A stretch of DNA of 64,000 nucleotides. Source: Leptolyngbya sp. SIO1E4. Lineage in GTDB: Bacteria; Cyanobacteriota; Cyanobacteriia; Phormidesmidales; Phormidesmidaceae. Of this stretch, positions 52,549-60,784 are shown piece by piece. The position numbers and the translations under genes are program-made. The stretch spans positions 62,001 to 126,000 of the forward strand of contig JAAHFU020000002.1 of assembly GCA_010672825.2 (NCBI GenBank), read 5' to 3'. The notes below the pieces were generated by a model that was given only the letters and a program-made list of their open reading frames with translations, did no database searches and was not told the origin of the DNA. Position 1 is the stretch's first letter; the number at the start of each line of letters is the position of its first letter.

Positions 52549-53562
52549 ATGGCTGGTTATTCATCCGCTGCAGGGCGTTACAGTCCTCGAGTGACTGTCA
52601 TTGGGGCCGGGAACGTTGGCAGTGCCCTTGCCCAGCGCATTTTAGATAGCCATTTAGCCGATGTCGTGTTGCTAGATATTGCAGAGGGGCGACCGCAGGG
52701 AATTGCCCTCGATCTTACCGAGGCCAGCGCGTTAGTTGAACGACCGCGACATATCATCGGTACCCATGATTACGAAGACACTGCCAATTCTGAGGTGGTG
52801 GTAGTGACCGCAGGGCTGCCGCGCAAACCGGGTCTGTCGCGTGATGACCTGATGCAGGTTAACGGCAGAATTGTCATTGATACCGTGACCCAAGCGATCG
52901 CCTACTCTCCCCAAGCGCAGTTCATCATTGTGACAAATCCGCTGGATGTGATGACGTATCTGGCTTGGCAGGTGAGCGGGTTACCACCCCAGCGGGTTAT
53001 TGGGATGGCTGGCGTCTTAGATTCTGCCCGTTTTCGTACCTTCATTTCCTTAGAGTTAGGAGTGCCCCCAGAAGATGTATCCGCTTTAGTTTTGGGCGGC
53101 CACGGCGACCTCATGGTACCGCTGCCAAACTACGCTTCAGTGAACGGTATTCCGGTGACTGAACTGTTAGACCCAGAGACCATCCAGCGGCTGATTCAGC
53201 GCACCCGCAATGGCGGTGCCGAAATTGTGAACCTCCTGAAAACAGGCGGGGCTCATCACGCCCCTGCCAACTCTGTTTACTTGATGGTGGAAGCGGTGCT
53301 AATGAATCGCCATCGAATTCTGCCAGTGGCGGCCTACCTGAGTGGCGAGTATGGGCTGCATGACCTCTATATCGGTGTACCTTGCCGGGTGGGAGCTTCA
53401 GGTGTAGAAGCGGTGATTGAACTCGGCCTGACGCCAGATCAGCACAGGGCACTGCAGCGATCTGCGGCAGCGGTACAAGATGCTATCCAGAAGGCAACGG
53501 CTGCCTTGCTTCACCCTCCTAAGGTCGTTGCTGCTATTAGCAACGCTAACAGTAGCCGTTAG
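52549..53562 (+). CDS. mdh: Malate dehydrogenase
   Basis: NAD-dependent malate/oxaloacetate oxidoreductase of the LDH-like type, 337 residues from ATG 52549, chosen because GGAGG lies 7 nt upstream. A TTG at 52528 also opens the frame. Rossmann motif IGAGNVGSA near 18-26. The substrate-specificity residue is Arg (R92 in LPRKPGLSR), which selects malate over lactate; R98, D158, R161 and H185 (GGHGD) complete the site. Compare the lactate-type paralogue at 29474, which has Gln at the equivalent position. It stands alone. Confidence 0.93.
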   Translation: MAGYSSAAGRYSPRVTVIGAGNVGSALAQRILDSHLADVVLLDIAEGRPQGIALDLTEASALVERPRHIIGTHDYEDTANSEVVVVTAGLPRKPGLSRDDLMQVNGRIVIDTVTQAIAYSPQAQFIIVTNPLDVMTYLAWQVSGLPPQRVIGMAGVLDSARFRTFISLELGVPPEDVSALVLGGHGDLMVPLPNYASVNGIPVTELLDPETIQRLIQRTRNGGAEIVNLLKTGGAHHAPANSVYLMVEAVLMNRHRILPVAAYLSGEYGLHDLYIGVPCRVGASGVEAVIELGLTPDQHRALQRSAAAVQDAIQKATAALLHPPKVVAAISNANSSR

Positions 53563-53685
53563 CAGGGTCTGTTGGGTTCCGAGCTGCATAAGAATTCTAG
53601 AAAATCCGATTGTCCTAGCTAGCACTTCAGGTGCAGTAGATTGAGATACTTAGAAATCTGTATACCTCTCACAGCCAGTATTTCA

Positions 53686-53727
53686 TTCTGCTTTCTGCTT
53701 TCTGCTTTTTGCCTTCTGCCTTTTGCC
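53686..53727 (+). repeat. Six heptanucleotide repeats (STRR-like)
   Basis: 53686-53727 consists of six consecutive heptamers of types TTCTGCT, TTTTGCC and TTCTGCC. It is in the gap between mdh and the HesB-type gene; the same motif occurs at 8930-8957. Confidence 0.7.
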
Positions 53728-53816
53728 ATGTAAGCAACTCATGGGGACGTGACTTGCGACTAATGGCGATAAGCTATAAATCATCTTCGTGTACAGCGTT
53801 TGTCTGAGTTGATTCC

Positions 53817-54185
53817 ATGATCCATCTGAGTCAGAGCGCCATTCGTGAATTGAAACGCCTGGAAGCTAAAGATCCTTACGGGAGCGGGGTGGTACGGGTC
53901 GCGATCGCGCCAGGCGGTTGTGCTGACCTGACCTATGACTTGCGATTTGGGCAAGCGACTAAACCCAATGACCAGGTGCTCAGGATCGATCAGCTCAAGA
54001 TCGTGATTGCGGCAGATGAGTTGGCCTATTGCGATGGCTTAGCCATTGATTACTCGGAAGATCTTATGGGGGGTAACTTCCGCTTTACGAACCCCCTGGC
54101 AAAACAAACCTGTGGCTGTGGAACCTCCTTTAGCCTTGAAAACAAGCCCTTGTCAGAGACTGCGGTGGACTGTCAACAGGCATAG
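53817..54185 (+). CDS. HesB/IscA-family iron-sulfur cluster carrier
   Basis: 122-residue A-type carrier that holds and transfers Fe-S clusters. The three conserved cysteines are present: C35 in GGCADLTY, and C99 and C101 in TCGCGTSF. The sequence ends with a short extension beyond the CGCG motif. ATG 53817 begins MIHLSQSAIREL. It is convergent with the YihY gene, whose stop codon lies only 9 bp away. Confidence 0.9.
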   Translation: MIHLSQSAIRELKRLEAKDPYGSGVVRVAIAPGGCADLTYDLRFGQATKPNDQVLRIDQLKIVIAADELAYCDGLAIDYSEDLMGGNFRFTNPLAKQTCGCGTSFSLENKPLSETAVDCQQA

Positions 54186-54193
54186 AAAGTTAC

Positions 54194-55213
54194 TTACAGT
54201 CGTTTATCTGAACCTCGGTGGATGGTGAAAGACTCAAACGAGGGCGGCGGCGGTATGGCCACTGTCTGAGATCGCGATCTCAGGTCAGGGAAGTGAACGT
54301 TCATAAGGAGGCTGAAACGCCCGCCAAGTAACAATCCACACGTGCTGCAGTAAAGCGTCAGCAGCAGTAAGGTGACAGTGCTAATAACGCTATAGAGCCA
54401 GTGATGATTGGGCCAAGAACTAACATGAACTTTCAATAAAACTGACAAGGCTGCCCACATCAGTGTCGCTAACATGGTGCCCGGCAAAATCGGCTGGCTG
54501 TTGGCGGCAAACCTGAGGCTGCCTCGATAAAATACCCCAAACATTAGAGACATGGTTGAGAGTGCCAAGCTCCACCGCAAAGCCTGGGCCATCAGGTGGC
54601 GGCCTGTGTTCCAAATGGGGGCGTCGGAGATCGCCCCCTCTATACCAGTGGGCAAGGCTATAAACACTAACCCATAGGCCAGCATGGTCAAGAGGGCGCT
54701 AACCAATGCTAGCAAGACTGTACTCAGTCGCTGACGGATCGATATTGCCGGGGCAGGCTCCCGAGGGTTAGGGGGCTGAAGACTCTGTTGAGCTGAGCCT
54801 ACGATCTTTAGCCAGAGGCCCAGCGCCAGCCCGCTACTGATGCTCAATAACAGCCAGCGGTGTGAGGGTTGCCATTCTGTGGCAGTTTGTGTGATTAGGC
54901 GACTAACGGTTTCAAGACTGCGGGGGCTCCACTGATTGAAGCCTGCCATCACAAGATCTTGAAACTCTGGACTGAGGCTGGCTGCAGCCAGCAATGCCAG
55001 TGCACTGAGCAGCAGGAAGAATAAGAGTCCATAGGCGATCGCCGCTGCTCGCATCCAGTAATGATGCTGGGTGGCATACTGCATCAGCGATCGCCACAGC
55101 ATGCGGTTGAAGTAACTCCCAAAGGTTCGCTTCAGAGGCCGTTGGGGTGCTGCAGAAGGTGTCTGATAGTCAAAGGGACGCGACATAAGGGTGAAACGTC
55201 GTCGTTGAGTCAT
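54194..55213 (-). CDS. YihY/virulence factor BrkB-family membrane protein
   Basis: Inner-membrane protein with about six hydrophobic helices and 339 residues from ATG 55213; the frame is open to a TTG at 55246. The chosen ATG follows AAGGA at normal spacing. The YQRAAAIAYGLLFFLLL-type first helix (near 45-65), and later ALPTGIEGAISDAPIW and VLLKVHVSSWPNHHWLYS segments, follow the YihY family. Earlier annotations as ribonuclease BN are wrong for this family. Its function is unknown. Confidence 0.85.
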   Translation of the reverse strand: MTQRRRFTLMSRPFDYQTPSAAPQRPLKRTFGSYFNRMLWRSLMQYATQHHYWMRAAAIAYGLLFFLLLSALALLAAASLSPEFQDLVMAGFNQWSPRSLETVSRLITQTATEWQPSHRWLLLSISSGLALGLWLKIVGSAQQSLQPPNPREPAPAISIRQRLSTVLLALVSALLTMLAYGLVFIALPTGIEGAISDAPIWNTGRHLMAQALRWSLALSTMSLMFGVFYRGSLRFAANSQPILPGTMLATLMWAALSVLLKVHVSSWPNHHWLYSVISTVTLLLLTLYCSTCGLLLGGRFSLLMNVHFPDLRSRSQTVAIPPPPSFESFTIHRGSDKRL

Positions 55214-55541
55214 AGCGACGATCCTTGGGAATATTTCTATCAGCAAGCGCTCTTAGGATACTCGCGATGTCCCTAGCTTTAAAGAGGACTTAGAGTATTC
55301 AGAGTGATGACCGCTGCAACGTGGGCGCGTGTTGCCAAACCTAGGTAGACCCCACTTGTCAGCGCAGCTTTTTCTTTTTTAAGCGTCACCGCAGAAGTTT
55401 AATGGGGATTCTTAACGCAAGGGCTGTATGAAGGATCTAGAGCGAGCGATGAAGCTTTCTCATAAACTCGGTCACATTTGCTGTTTTAATTGGCTGAGCA
55501 TGTTATTCATTGACCGAGATTTCAAGCAGTCTAGTGGGAAC

Positions 55542-57650
55542 ATGAGGCGCTCTGTTATGGCTAACCTCTCAAAATTAGTGGTGTGTTTCTTCTCTGGGAT
55601 GATTATCAGCATCCTATTGGCATTAGCCTCTGCTTCAGGGCATGCCAGTACAGGAGGAGAGCAGACTACTGAGGTCAACCCCGCCACAGGCGTTCAGACA
55701 GGGCTGGAGGTTGCTCAAGAGAATCCTGATCCAGAGAGTCCTCAAATTCGCAATCGTCCGTCTTTTATCCCTCAGCCGTCGCGGCCATTGCCCTCTCGTT
55801 CAGAAGACCCGGCAGATCAAATTGCCCCACCAGGCTTAGATGTGCAACCTGGCGATGCACCGATTACGCCCTACATGGCGATCGCGATGCGACAAGAGCT
55901 GGATAACTTAGTAGGGCGCTTCGAGAGCGCGCTATTTCTGGCAGATGCTGCCGAACAGCCTGCAGAAGTGCAAGTTCAAGAGGTTGAGGCGGCTCTGACT
56001 GCCTCAGCAGATGCCTCTGGTATTAGCGTGGCTTCGGAGCCCGCTTTAAATCCGGTGCTGGTTGAAGCCAGACAACTCATTCAAGACTGGACAGGCTTGA
56101 TTGAAAATCGGGCTTATCGGGAAGCCCGCGATCGATGGCTGAACGTGCGCCAAACCCTCTGGGCAAATTTCCCCACTGATCGGACCTTTGCCCAGCCAGA
56201 AGTGCGGGCAATGTGGCTAGACCGAGGGAGCATTGTGCGGGCAGGTTCTCGTCAGGGGCTGGCAACCCTCTTCGACAACATGAAGGAATCAGGCATCAAC
56301 ACAGTTTTTTTTGAAACTGTCAATGCCAGCTATCCTATCTACCCCAGTCGAATTGCTCCCTTACAAAACCCCCTGGCTCGCCGCTGGAATCCTTTAGAAG
56401 CAGCCGTGGATCTGGCCCATGAGCGCAACATGGAGCTGCATGCTTGGATGTGGGTGTTTGCTGCGGGGAATCAGCGACACAATGGGATTTTGAACTTGCC
56501 CACTGAGTATTTAGGCCCGGTTCTCAATTCGCATCCTAACTGGGCAGCCTACGACAATGAAGGTAACTATATTCCACGCGGTCAAACGAAGCCTTTCTTT
56601 GACCCGGCTAATCCAGAGGTTCGCCGCTATCTCTTGGCACTCGTGGATGAAATCATCAGCAACTATGACGTAGATGGGTTGCAGCTAGATTATATTCGCT
56701 ACCCCTTTCAGGATCCGGGGGCAGAACGAACCTATGGCTATGGGTTGGCGGCACGACAACAATTCCGTCGACTGACAGGGGTAGACCCGGCGCAATTGAC
56801 CCCTCGGGTTGACCCGTGGCTGCCTGCTTCTGAGCGAGAACGGCAGCGATCGCTATGGGAACGCTGGACAGAATTTCGGATTGAGCAGGTTACGAGCTTT
56901 GTAGAAGAAACCTCAAAACTAGTACGCAGTAAACGCCCAGACATTACCCTCTCCACAGCGGTGTTTGCGATTCCCGAGCATGAACGCCTGCAAAAAATCC
57001 AACAAGACTGGAACAGCTGGGCTGAAGAAGGCTTAGTGGATTGGATCGTCCTCATGAGCTACGCCCAAGATACCAATCGCTTTGAGCAACTGATCAAGCC
57101 CTGGGTTTTGGAGGCAGACTATACGCCTACCTTAGTCATTCCAGGGATGCGTCTATTGAACATGTCAGTGCCTGCCATGATTGACCAGATGCAGGCTCTG
57201 CGTGATTTGCCTGCTCCTGGCTATGCCCTGTTTGCCACCGATAACCTCGACACCCGGATTCAAACCGTACTGAACAGTACTCAGGGCAGTCATGGCGATT
57301 GGGTGCCGCAACAGGCTCCTTACAAAACGGCGGCCCAACGTTTCCAGGCAATGCAGCGAGAGTGGAACTGGCTATTGTCCAACGGGCAACTCGGACTTGA
57401 ACCCAGGCTGGCCGATGCTTGGATTCAGCGCGTGAATGGATTTGGCAACGCTTTAAATGAGCTGGCTGATGGCGCAGCCAACACCAATATCGAAGATTTA
57501 CAATCGCAGATTCAAGACCTCAAGCGTGACCTTGGTGTTGGCATGCGGCTGCAAACAGCCACAACGCGGGAATATCGTTTTCAAGCTTGGGAGAATCGCC
57601 TGGAAGCTATTAGCCGGTTTTTAACCTATGGTGCAGCCCAGCGCAGCTAG
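55542..57650 (+). CDS. Secreted family-10-like glycosyl hydrolase (GHL10/DUF187)
   Basis: About 702 residues from ATG 55542, which provides a signal peptide (MRRSVMANLSKLVV then a hydrophobic core to SASGHA). The frame begins at 55428, but that extension lacks a signal pattern. The central domain (about residues 240-560 of the long frame) has EVRAMWLDRGS, GINTVFFETVN, LHAWMWVFA and DVDGLQLDYIRYP segments, typical of GHL10 glycosyl hydrolases with a TIM-barrel core. The last 100 residues are helical. It probably acts on cell-surface or exopolysaccharide glycans. It is followed by an SH3 lipoprotein gene. Confidence 0.85.
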   Translation: MRRSVMANLSKLVVCFFSGMIISILLALASASGHASTGGEQTTEVNPATGVQTGLEVAQENPDPESPQIRNRPSFIPQPSRPLPSRSEDPADQIAPPGLDVQPGDAPITPYMAIAMRQELDNLVGRFESALFLADAAEQPAEVQVQEVEAALTASADASGISVASEPALNPVLVEARQLIQDWTGLIENRAYREARDRWLNVRQTLWANFPTDRTFAQPEVRAMWLDRGSIVRAGSRQGLATLFDNMKESGINTVFFETVNASYPIYPSRIAPLQNPLARRWNPLEAAVDLAHERNMELHAWMWVFAAGNQRHNGILNLPTEYLGPVLNSHPNWAAYDNEGNYIPRGQTKPFFDPANPEVRRYLLALVDEIISNYDVDGLQLDYIRYPFQDPGAERTYGYGLAARQQFRRLTGVDPAQLTPRVDPWLPASERERQRSLWERWTEFRIEQVTSFVEETSKLVRSKRPDITLSTAVFAIPEHERLQKIQQDWNSWAEEGLVDWIVLMSYAQDTNRFEQLIKPWVLEADYTPTLVIPGMRLLNMSVPAMIDQMQALRDLPAPGYALFATDNLDTRIQTVLNSTQGSHGDWVPQQAPYKTAAQRFQAMQREWNWLLSNGQLGLEPRLADAWIQRVNGFGNALNELADGAANTNIEDLQSQIQDLKRDLGVGMRLQTATTREYRFQAWENRLEAISRFLTYGAAQRS

Positions 57651-57758
57651 TTCGCCCTTAATTCCAGTAGATCCGATCGCAACACCGTTAATTGCGTTCA
57701 GAAATTTCTAATGAGAAAATCTTGCCAATCCTGAAGATTGATAGAGAGTTCCCTGAAA

Positions 57759-58565
57759 ATGAAATTTTCGTCTTCTTCGATGGCGTTTTTTGGTGCCCTG
57801 ATATTGGCGATGGGCATGGCAGGATGTCGCAGAGGCCCAGAAACGACTCAGCCTGAGCCAGCGCCAGCGTCTCCTACTGCCCCGGCACCTGGATCATCCG
57901 CTGAGCCCGAAACTCAGTTACCAACAGATACTGCCCAATCCCCAGACTCAACCAGTAATCCTCCCTCTGACGAAGCGACGACCGGAACCCCTCTAAACCC
58001 CCCGCAAGAAGCTATTCTCACTGCTGAGCAGGCAGATGCTCAAATTAACCTGCGATCGCAACCCACCACTCAATCCAGTGAAAAGGGGTTTGGGTTGGTG
58101 GGTAATTCAGTGCAGCTCTTAAGATCTGCTGAAGGAGAAGGGGGCTATATCTGGTACTACGTGCAGTTTGAAAACTCAGAAGCAGAGGGCTGGATTCGCG
58201 GAGATTTTATTGATACCGAAGGAGCCACGGCAGCAACTCCCCAAGTGGCGGCTACGGAAGAAGATGCCCTGGGAGAAGCGCTTGATGCCATTTGTGGAGG
58301 GCCAGAAAATTTAAACGCCTACTACAGTACCCAGAATTACAACATCTATATTTGCAACTCACCCAATGGCCTCATCTATGTGAGCAATGAAAAAGGAACC
58401 AGCGATACTCTGGTTTCCCAAGAGGTAGCGGCTACAGAGACTGGCTTTTTAGCTCAGCGTGGTGACTATACCTACGCCATTGATAGTGAAGCATTAGAGG
58501 TGTCTCAGGGAAATCGTTCTGAACCGCTTTTGCAAGAACGTGTGGAATTTTCTGAACGCTACTAG
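57759..58565 (+). CDS. Lipoprotein with bacterial SH3 domain
   Basis: 268 residues from ATG 57759, which gives MKFSSSSMAFFGALIL then the lipobox GMAGC, so the mature N-terminal Cys would be lipidated. A Pro/Thr/Glu-rich linker (25-85) leads to a bacterial SH3-type domain (about 88-155, NLRSQPTTQ through YYVQFENSEAEGWIRGDF). The C-terminal 90 residues form a separate small domain (TEEDALGEALDAICGGPEN onward). An SH3 module of this kind often binds peptidoglycan. It lies just downstream of the GH10-like gene, so both may act at the cell envelope. Confidence 0.85.
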   Translation: MKFSSSSMAFFGALILAMGMAGCRRGPETTQPEPAPASPTAPAPGSSAEPETQLPTDTAQSPDSTSNPPSDEATTGTPLNPPQEAILTAEQADAQINLRSQPTTQSSEKGFGLVGNSVQLLRSAEGEGGYIWYYVQFENSEAEGWIRGDFIDTEGATAATPQVAATEEDALGEALDAICGGPENLNAYYSTQNYNIYICNSPNGLIYVSNEKGTSDTLVSQEVAATETGFLAQRGDYTYAIDSEALEVSQGNRSEPLLQERVEFSERY

Positions 58566-58575
58566 CTGGCTTGGG

Positions 58576-58676
58576 CTATATAGTGCTGTTCAGATGAATC
58601 CAGTACATCTCAGTCAAGAAAGGGTCTAGGGTTTGAGGTCTAGGGTTGTACTTTATCTGAATGCAATCCGCTATAG
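58576..58676 (-). repeat. Dispersed about 100-bp repeat, family 1, copy D
   Basis: Read on the minus strand it begins CTATAGCGG and ends near CTATATAG, with CCTAGACCTCAAACCCTAGA in the middle and a TGTACTGGATTCA block near the end. This is the best complete match to copy A. Its 5' end contributes the stop codon of the pterin dehydratase gene (58671-58673), overlapping it by 6 nt. Confidence 0.65.
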
Positions 58677-59015
58677 CTCAATGGCAATTTGGTCAGTCTT
58701 CGCAGCCATGATGAAGTCATTGCGATGCAGCCCGTTAATCGCATGGGTCCACCAGGTCACTGTGACTTTGCCCCATTCAGTGAGGATGGCTGGATGATGG
58801 CCTTCTGCCTCAGCTATCTCACCCACTCGTTGCGTCAAGGCAAGGGCTGCTTTAAAGTCACGCAGTTTATAGACCCGTTGTAAATGTGCTTCACCATTCT
58901 GCTCAATTATCTGCCACGCTGGAATCTGAGGTTTCAGCTCCGCCAATTCTGCTGCTGATATCGGTGGCGAATTCCCCCTACAGGGAACACAGTTTTGTTC
59001 TTTGAGATCCGACAT
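58671..59015 (-). CDS. phhB: Pterin-4a-carbinolamine dehydratase (PCD/DCoH)
   Basis: 114-residue dehydratase that recycles 4a-hydroxytetrahydropterin. The family signature [21 protein letters not shown] is complete, with active-site H73, H74 and H91 and a following D100 in GLHRND. A start at ATG 59015 is clear. The C-terminal codon and stop codon lie in a dispersed repeat, implying an insertion-derived end that leaves the active site intact. No other pterin gene is adjacent. Confidence 0.93.
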   Translation of the reverse strand: MSDLKEQNCVPCRGNSPPISAAELAELKPQIPAWQIIEQNGEAHLQRVYKLRDFKAALALTQRVGEIAEAEGHHPAILTEWGKVTVTWWTHAINGLHRNDFIMAAKTDQIAIEL

Positions 59016-59400
59016 GAATGCTGCTCCTCAATACTCATCCAAAGGATGAATATTTGGCTAAAGATTTGAGCCTATCCTAATAAAAATAAGGAGTTATTTG
59101 ATTGATAGAATACTGTCTTGTCAGTGAATAATACTCATTTCAACTATTTTCAACTCAAGAAGCCTGGGTGAGTCGATCTCTGTAACAATTTCGATTTCTT
59201 CCGACAAAAAAAGAAATCTCAGCTGACGTATGCACTGAGACATGTCTCGATATGTCGATCCACTTGTCTCCGTTTCTTTAGAACCTGGCTGCAGTGACAG
59301 GCGTTAATAGCAATCTCCGATTTTCTCGGAGCCAATGCAACTGTTGTCAAGGTCGATCTAGAGAATGCGATAGGCTTCTTTATAAGCTCACGGTGTAGTC
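59016..59400. other. Intergenic region between phhB and the VOC gene
   Basis: No gene is visible in these 385 bp between divergent genes. A perfect 12-bp palindrome GAGACATGTCTC (59237-59248) lies near the middle and could be a regulator site. Confidence 0.45.
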
Positions 59401-59862
59401 ATGACCCATTCAACCCTTCAAAATACGATCGCACTTTCAGCTGGCGTGCTCAAAGGCGTCCACCACATTGCTCTGAACGTAAAAGATATGGCGGCTTCTC
59501 GGCAATTTTATGGCGGGGTGCTAGGGCTGCACGAACTCCAGGGCGACGAAGTGCCGGAAACCTTGAAAACCTTAGTGGCTGAGGGCAGAGTCGCTAACTT
59601 TCGCCTGCCTGACGGCACGATTTTAGATCTGTTTAGCGAACCAGACCTGTCTCCTCCCCATAGTGACCCCACCCGTCAATTTACACGGGCGAATCATTTT
59701 GCCTTTGATATTGCCCCAGATCAGTTTGATCAGGCTGTGGCAGTGCTGAAACAACATCCAGTTAGGATCGATCACGGCCCAGTCAGTCGCCCGACCGGGC
59801 GCGGCATCTATTTCTATGATCCGGACGGCTTTTTGTTAGAGATTCGCTGTGATCCGGCATAG
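59401..59862 (+). CDS. VOC-family (glyoxalase-like) protein
   Basis: 153 residues. N-terminal GVHHIALNVKDMAASRQFYGGVLGL (about 19-43) and C-terminal YFYDPDGFLLEIRCDP carry the standard VOC metal-binding His and Glu positions, with an additional ANHFAFDIAPDQF block in the second half. It is unrelated to the VOC gene at 21078 beyond the fold. It starts 16 nt before the peroxiredoxin-like gene, so the two are probably one operon. The substrate is unknown. Confidence 0.87.
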   Translation: MTHSTLQNTIALSAGVLKGVHHIALNVKDMAASRQFYGGVLGLHELQGDEVPETLKTLVAEGRVANFRLPDGTILDLFSEPDLSPPHSDPTRQFTRANHFAFDIAPDQFDQAVAVLKQHPVRIDHGPVSRPTGRGIYFYDPDGFLLEIRCDPA

Positions 59863-59877
59863 AGGTAGGAAGTCGCT

Positions 59878-60660
59878 ATGAGCATTTATGACAGCCTAAA
59901 CCAACTGCAGCGACAACGGGTCAGTGATGGGGCTACGGTTCCTCTCTTGAGTGGATGTGAATCAGCGCAGAGGGTGTTGTTTCTGGCCTGGCCTCAACTC
60001 GGGGATTTTGACAGTCTGGAATATGCTTGGTGGCTACAGCGTGAGCAGGTCAAACTCCAAGCAGCAGGCGTGACCGTGCGGGCTGTTGGCATCGGTAATC
60101 GAGTTTCCGGTCAACAATTCTGTGACTATACGGGCTTCTCTGCAGACAACTTGTTTGTTGATCCAGCTGCAGAAATTCATCAGAAGCTGGATTTATATGT
60201 TGGGCTTTCTCTTAAAATCCCAGGTCTCTCAGCGGGACAGCGGGCCTGGGTTAACTTGATGCTGATGTGTGCAGGCATTGCCAGCCCTGGCACTTTGGCA
60301 GAAGTGCTGCGAGGCTATATCGGCGATCGCTCCGCACCTCAGCTCATTAGTGATGAAGAAACAATAGAAGGCACACCACTACCGCCCCTGAAAGGATCCT
60401 TTTTTCGATGGGCTGGAGGCCAAGGGTTCCAGCGTCCCTTTGAGCTAGCAACCTTACGCTTACAGAACATGACTGAAGTGCTTAGTCATTGGCAAACCTA
60501 TGTTCCTGATGCTAGCTATATGACCCAACGGGGTGGCACCTTTCTCTTCGATGAAGATGGAAAGTTACTGTACGAATATCGCGATCGCGGCATCCTTGGG
60601 TTCGCTGAGAATATGAGCTATCCCTTATCGTTCTTATTTCAAGATGCCTCTGCTACCTAA
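59878..60660 (+). CDS. AhpC/TSA-like (peroxiredoxin-like) family protein
   Basis: 260 residues. The N-terminal half has a thioredoxin-like fold pattern (RVLFLAWPQLGDFDSLEYAWW and AAGVTVRAVGIGNRV) but lacks a clear peroxidatic CxxC or TxxC motif at the usual place; a single Cys occurs near 83 (QFCDYTGF). Later RGGTFLFDEDGKLLYEYRDRG is the conserved C-terminal strand of the family. It probably acts with the preceding VOC gene, but the reaction is not known. Confidence 0.78.
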   Translation: MSIYDSLNQLQRQRVSDGATVPLLSGCESAQRVLFLAWPQLGDFDSLEYAWWLQREQVKLQAAGVTVRAVGIGNRVSGQQFCDYTGFSADNLFVDPAAEIHQKLDLYVGLSLKIPGLSAGQRAWVNLMLMCAGIASPGTLAEVLRGYIGDRSAPQLISDEETIEGTPLPPLKGSFFRWAGGQGFQRPFELATLRLQNMTEVLSHWQTYVPDASYMTQRGGTFLFDEDGKLLYEYRDRGILGFAENMSYPLSFLFQDASAT

Positions 60661-60693
60661 CCGTAGCGATCTCATGTGTGGCCAAGAGTAAAC

Positions 60694-60728
60694 GAGAGCT
60701 TTGAGATAACAAGTATCCCAAAGCTCTC
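60694..60728. terminator. 15-bp hairpin between convergent genes
   Basis: GAGAGCTTTGAGATA (60694-60708) and TATCCCAAAGCTCTC (60714-60728) pair with one mismatch and a 5-nt loop. It lies between the peroxiredoxin-like gene and the repeat-protein gene and probably terminates both. Confidence 0.6.
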
Positions 60729-60784
60729 CATTTCTGAATAATATAAATTGGCAGATGCACTCTAGCGTTAAACAGAGAAAAACT

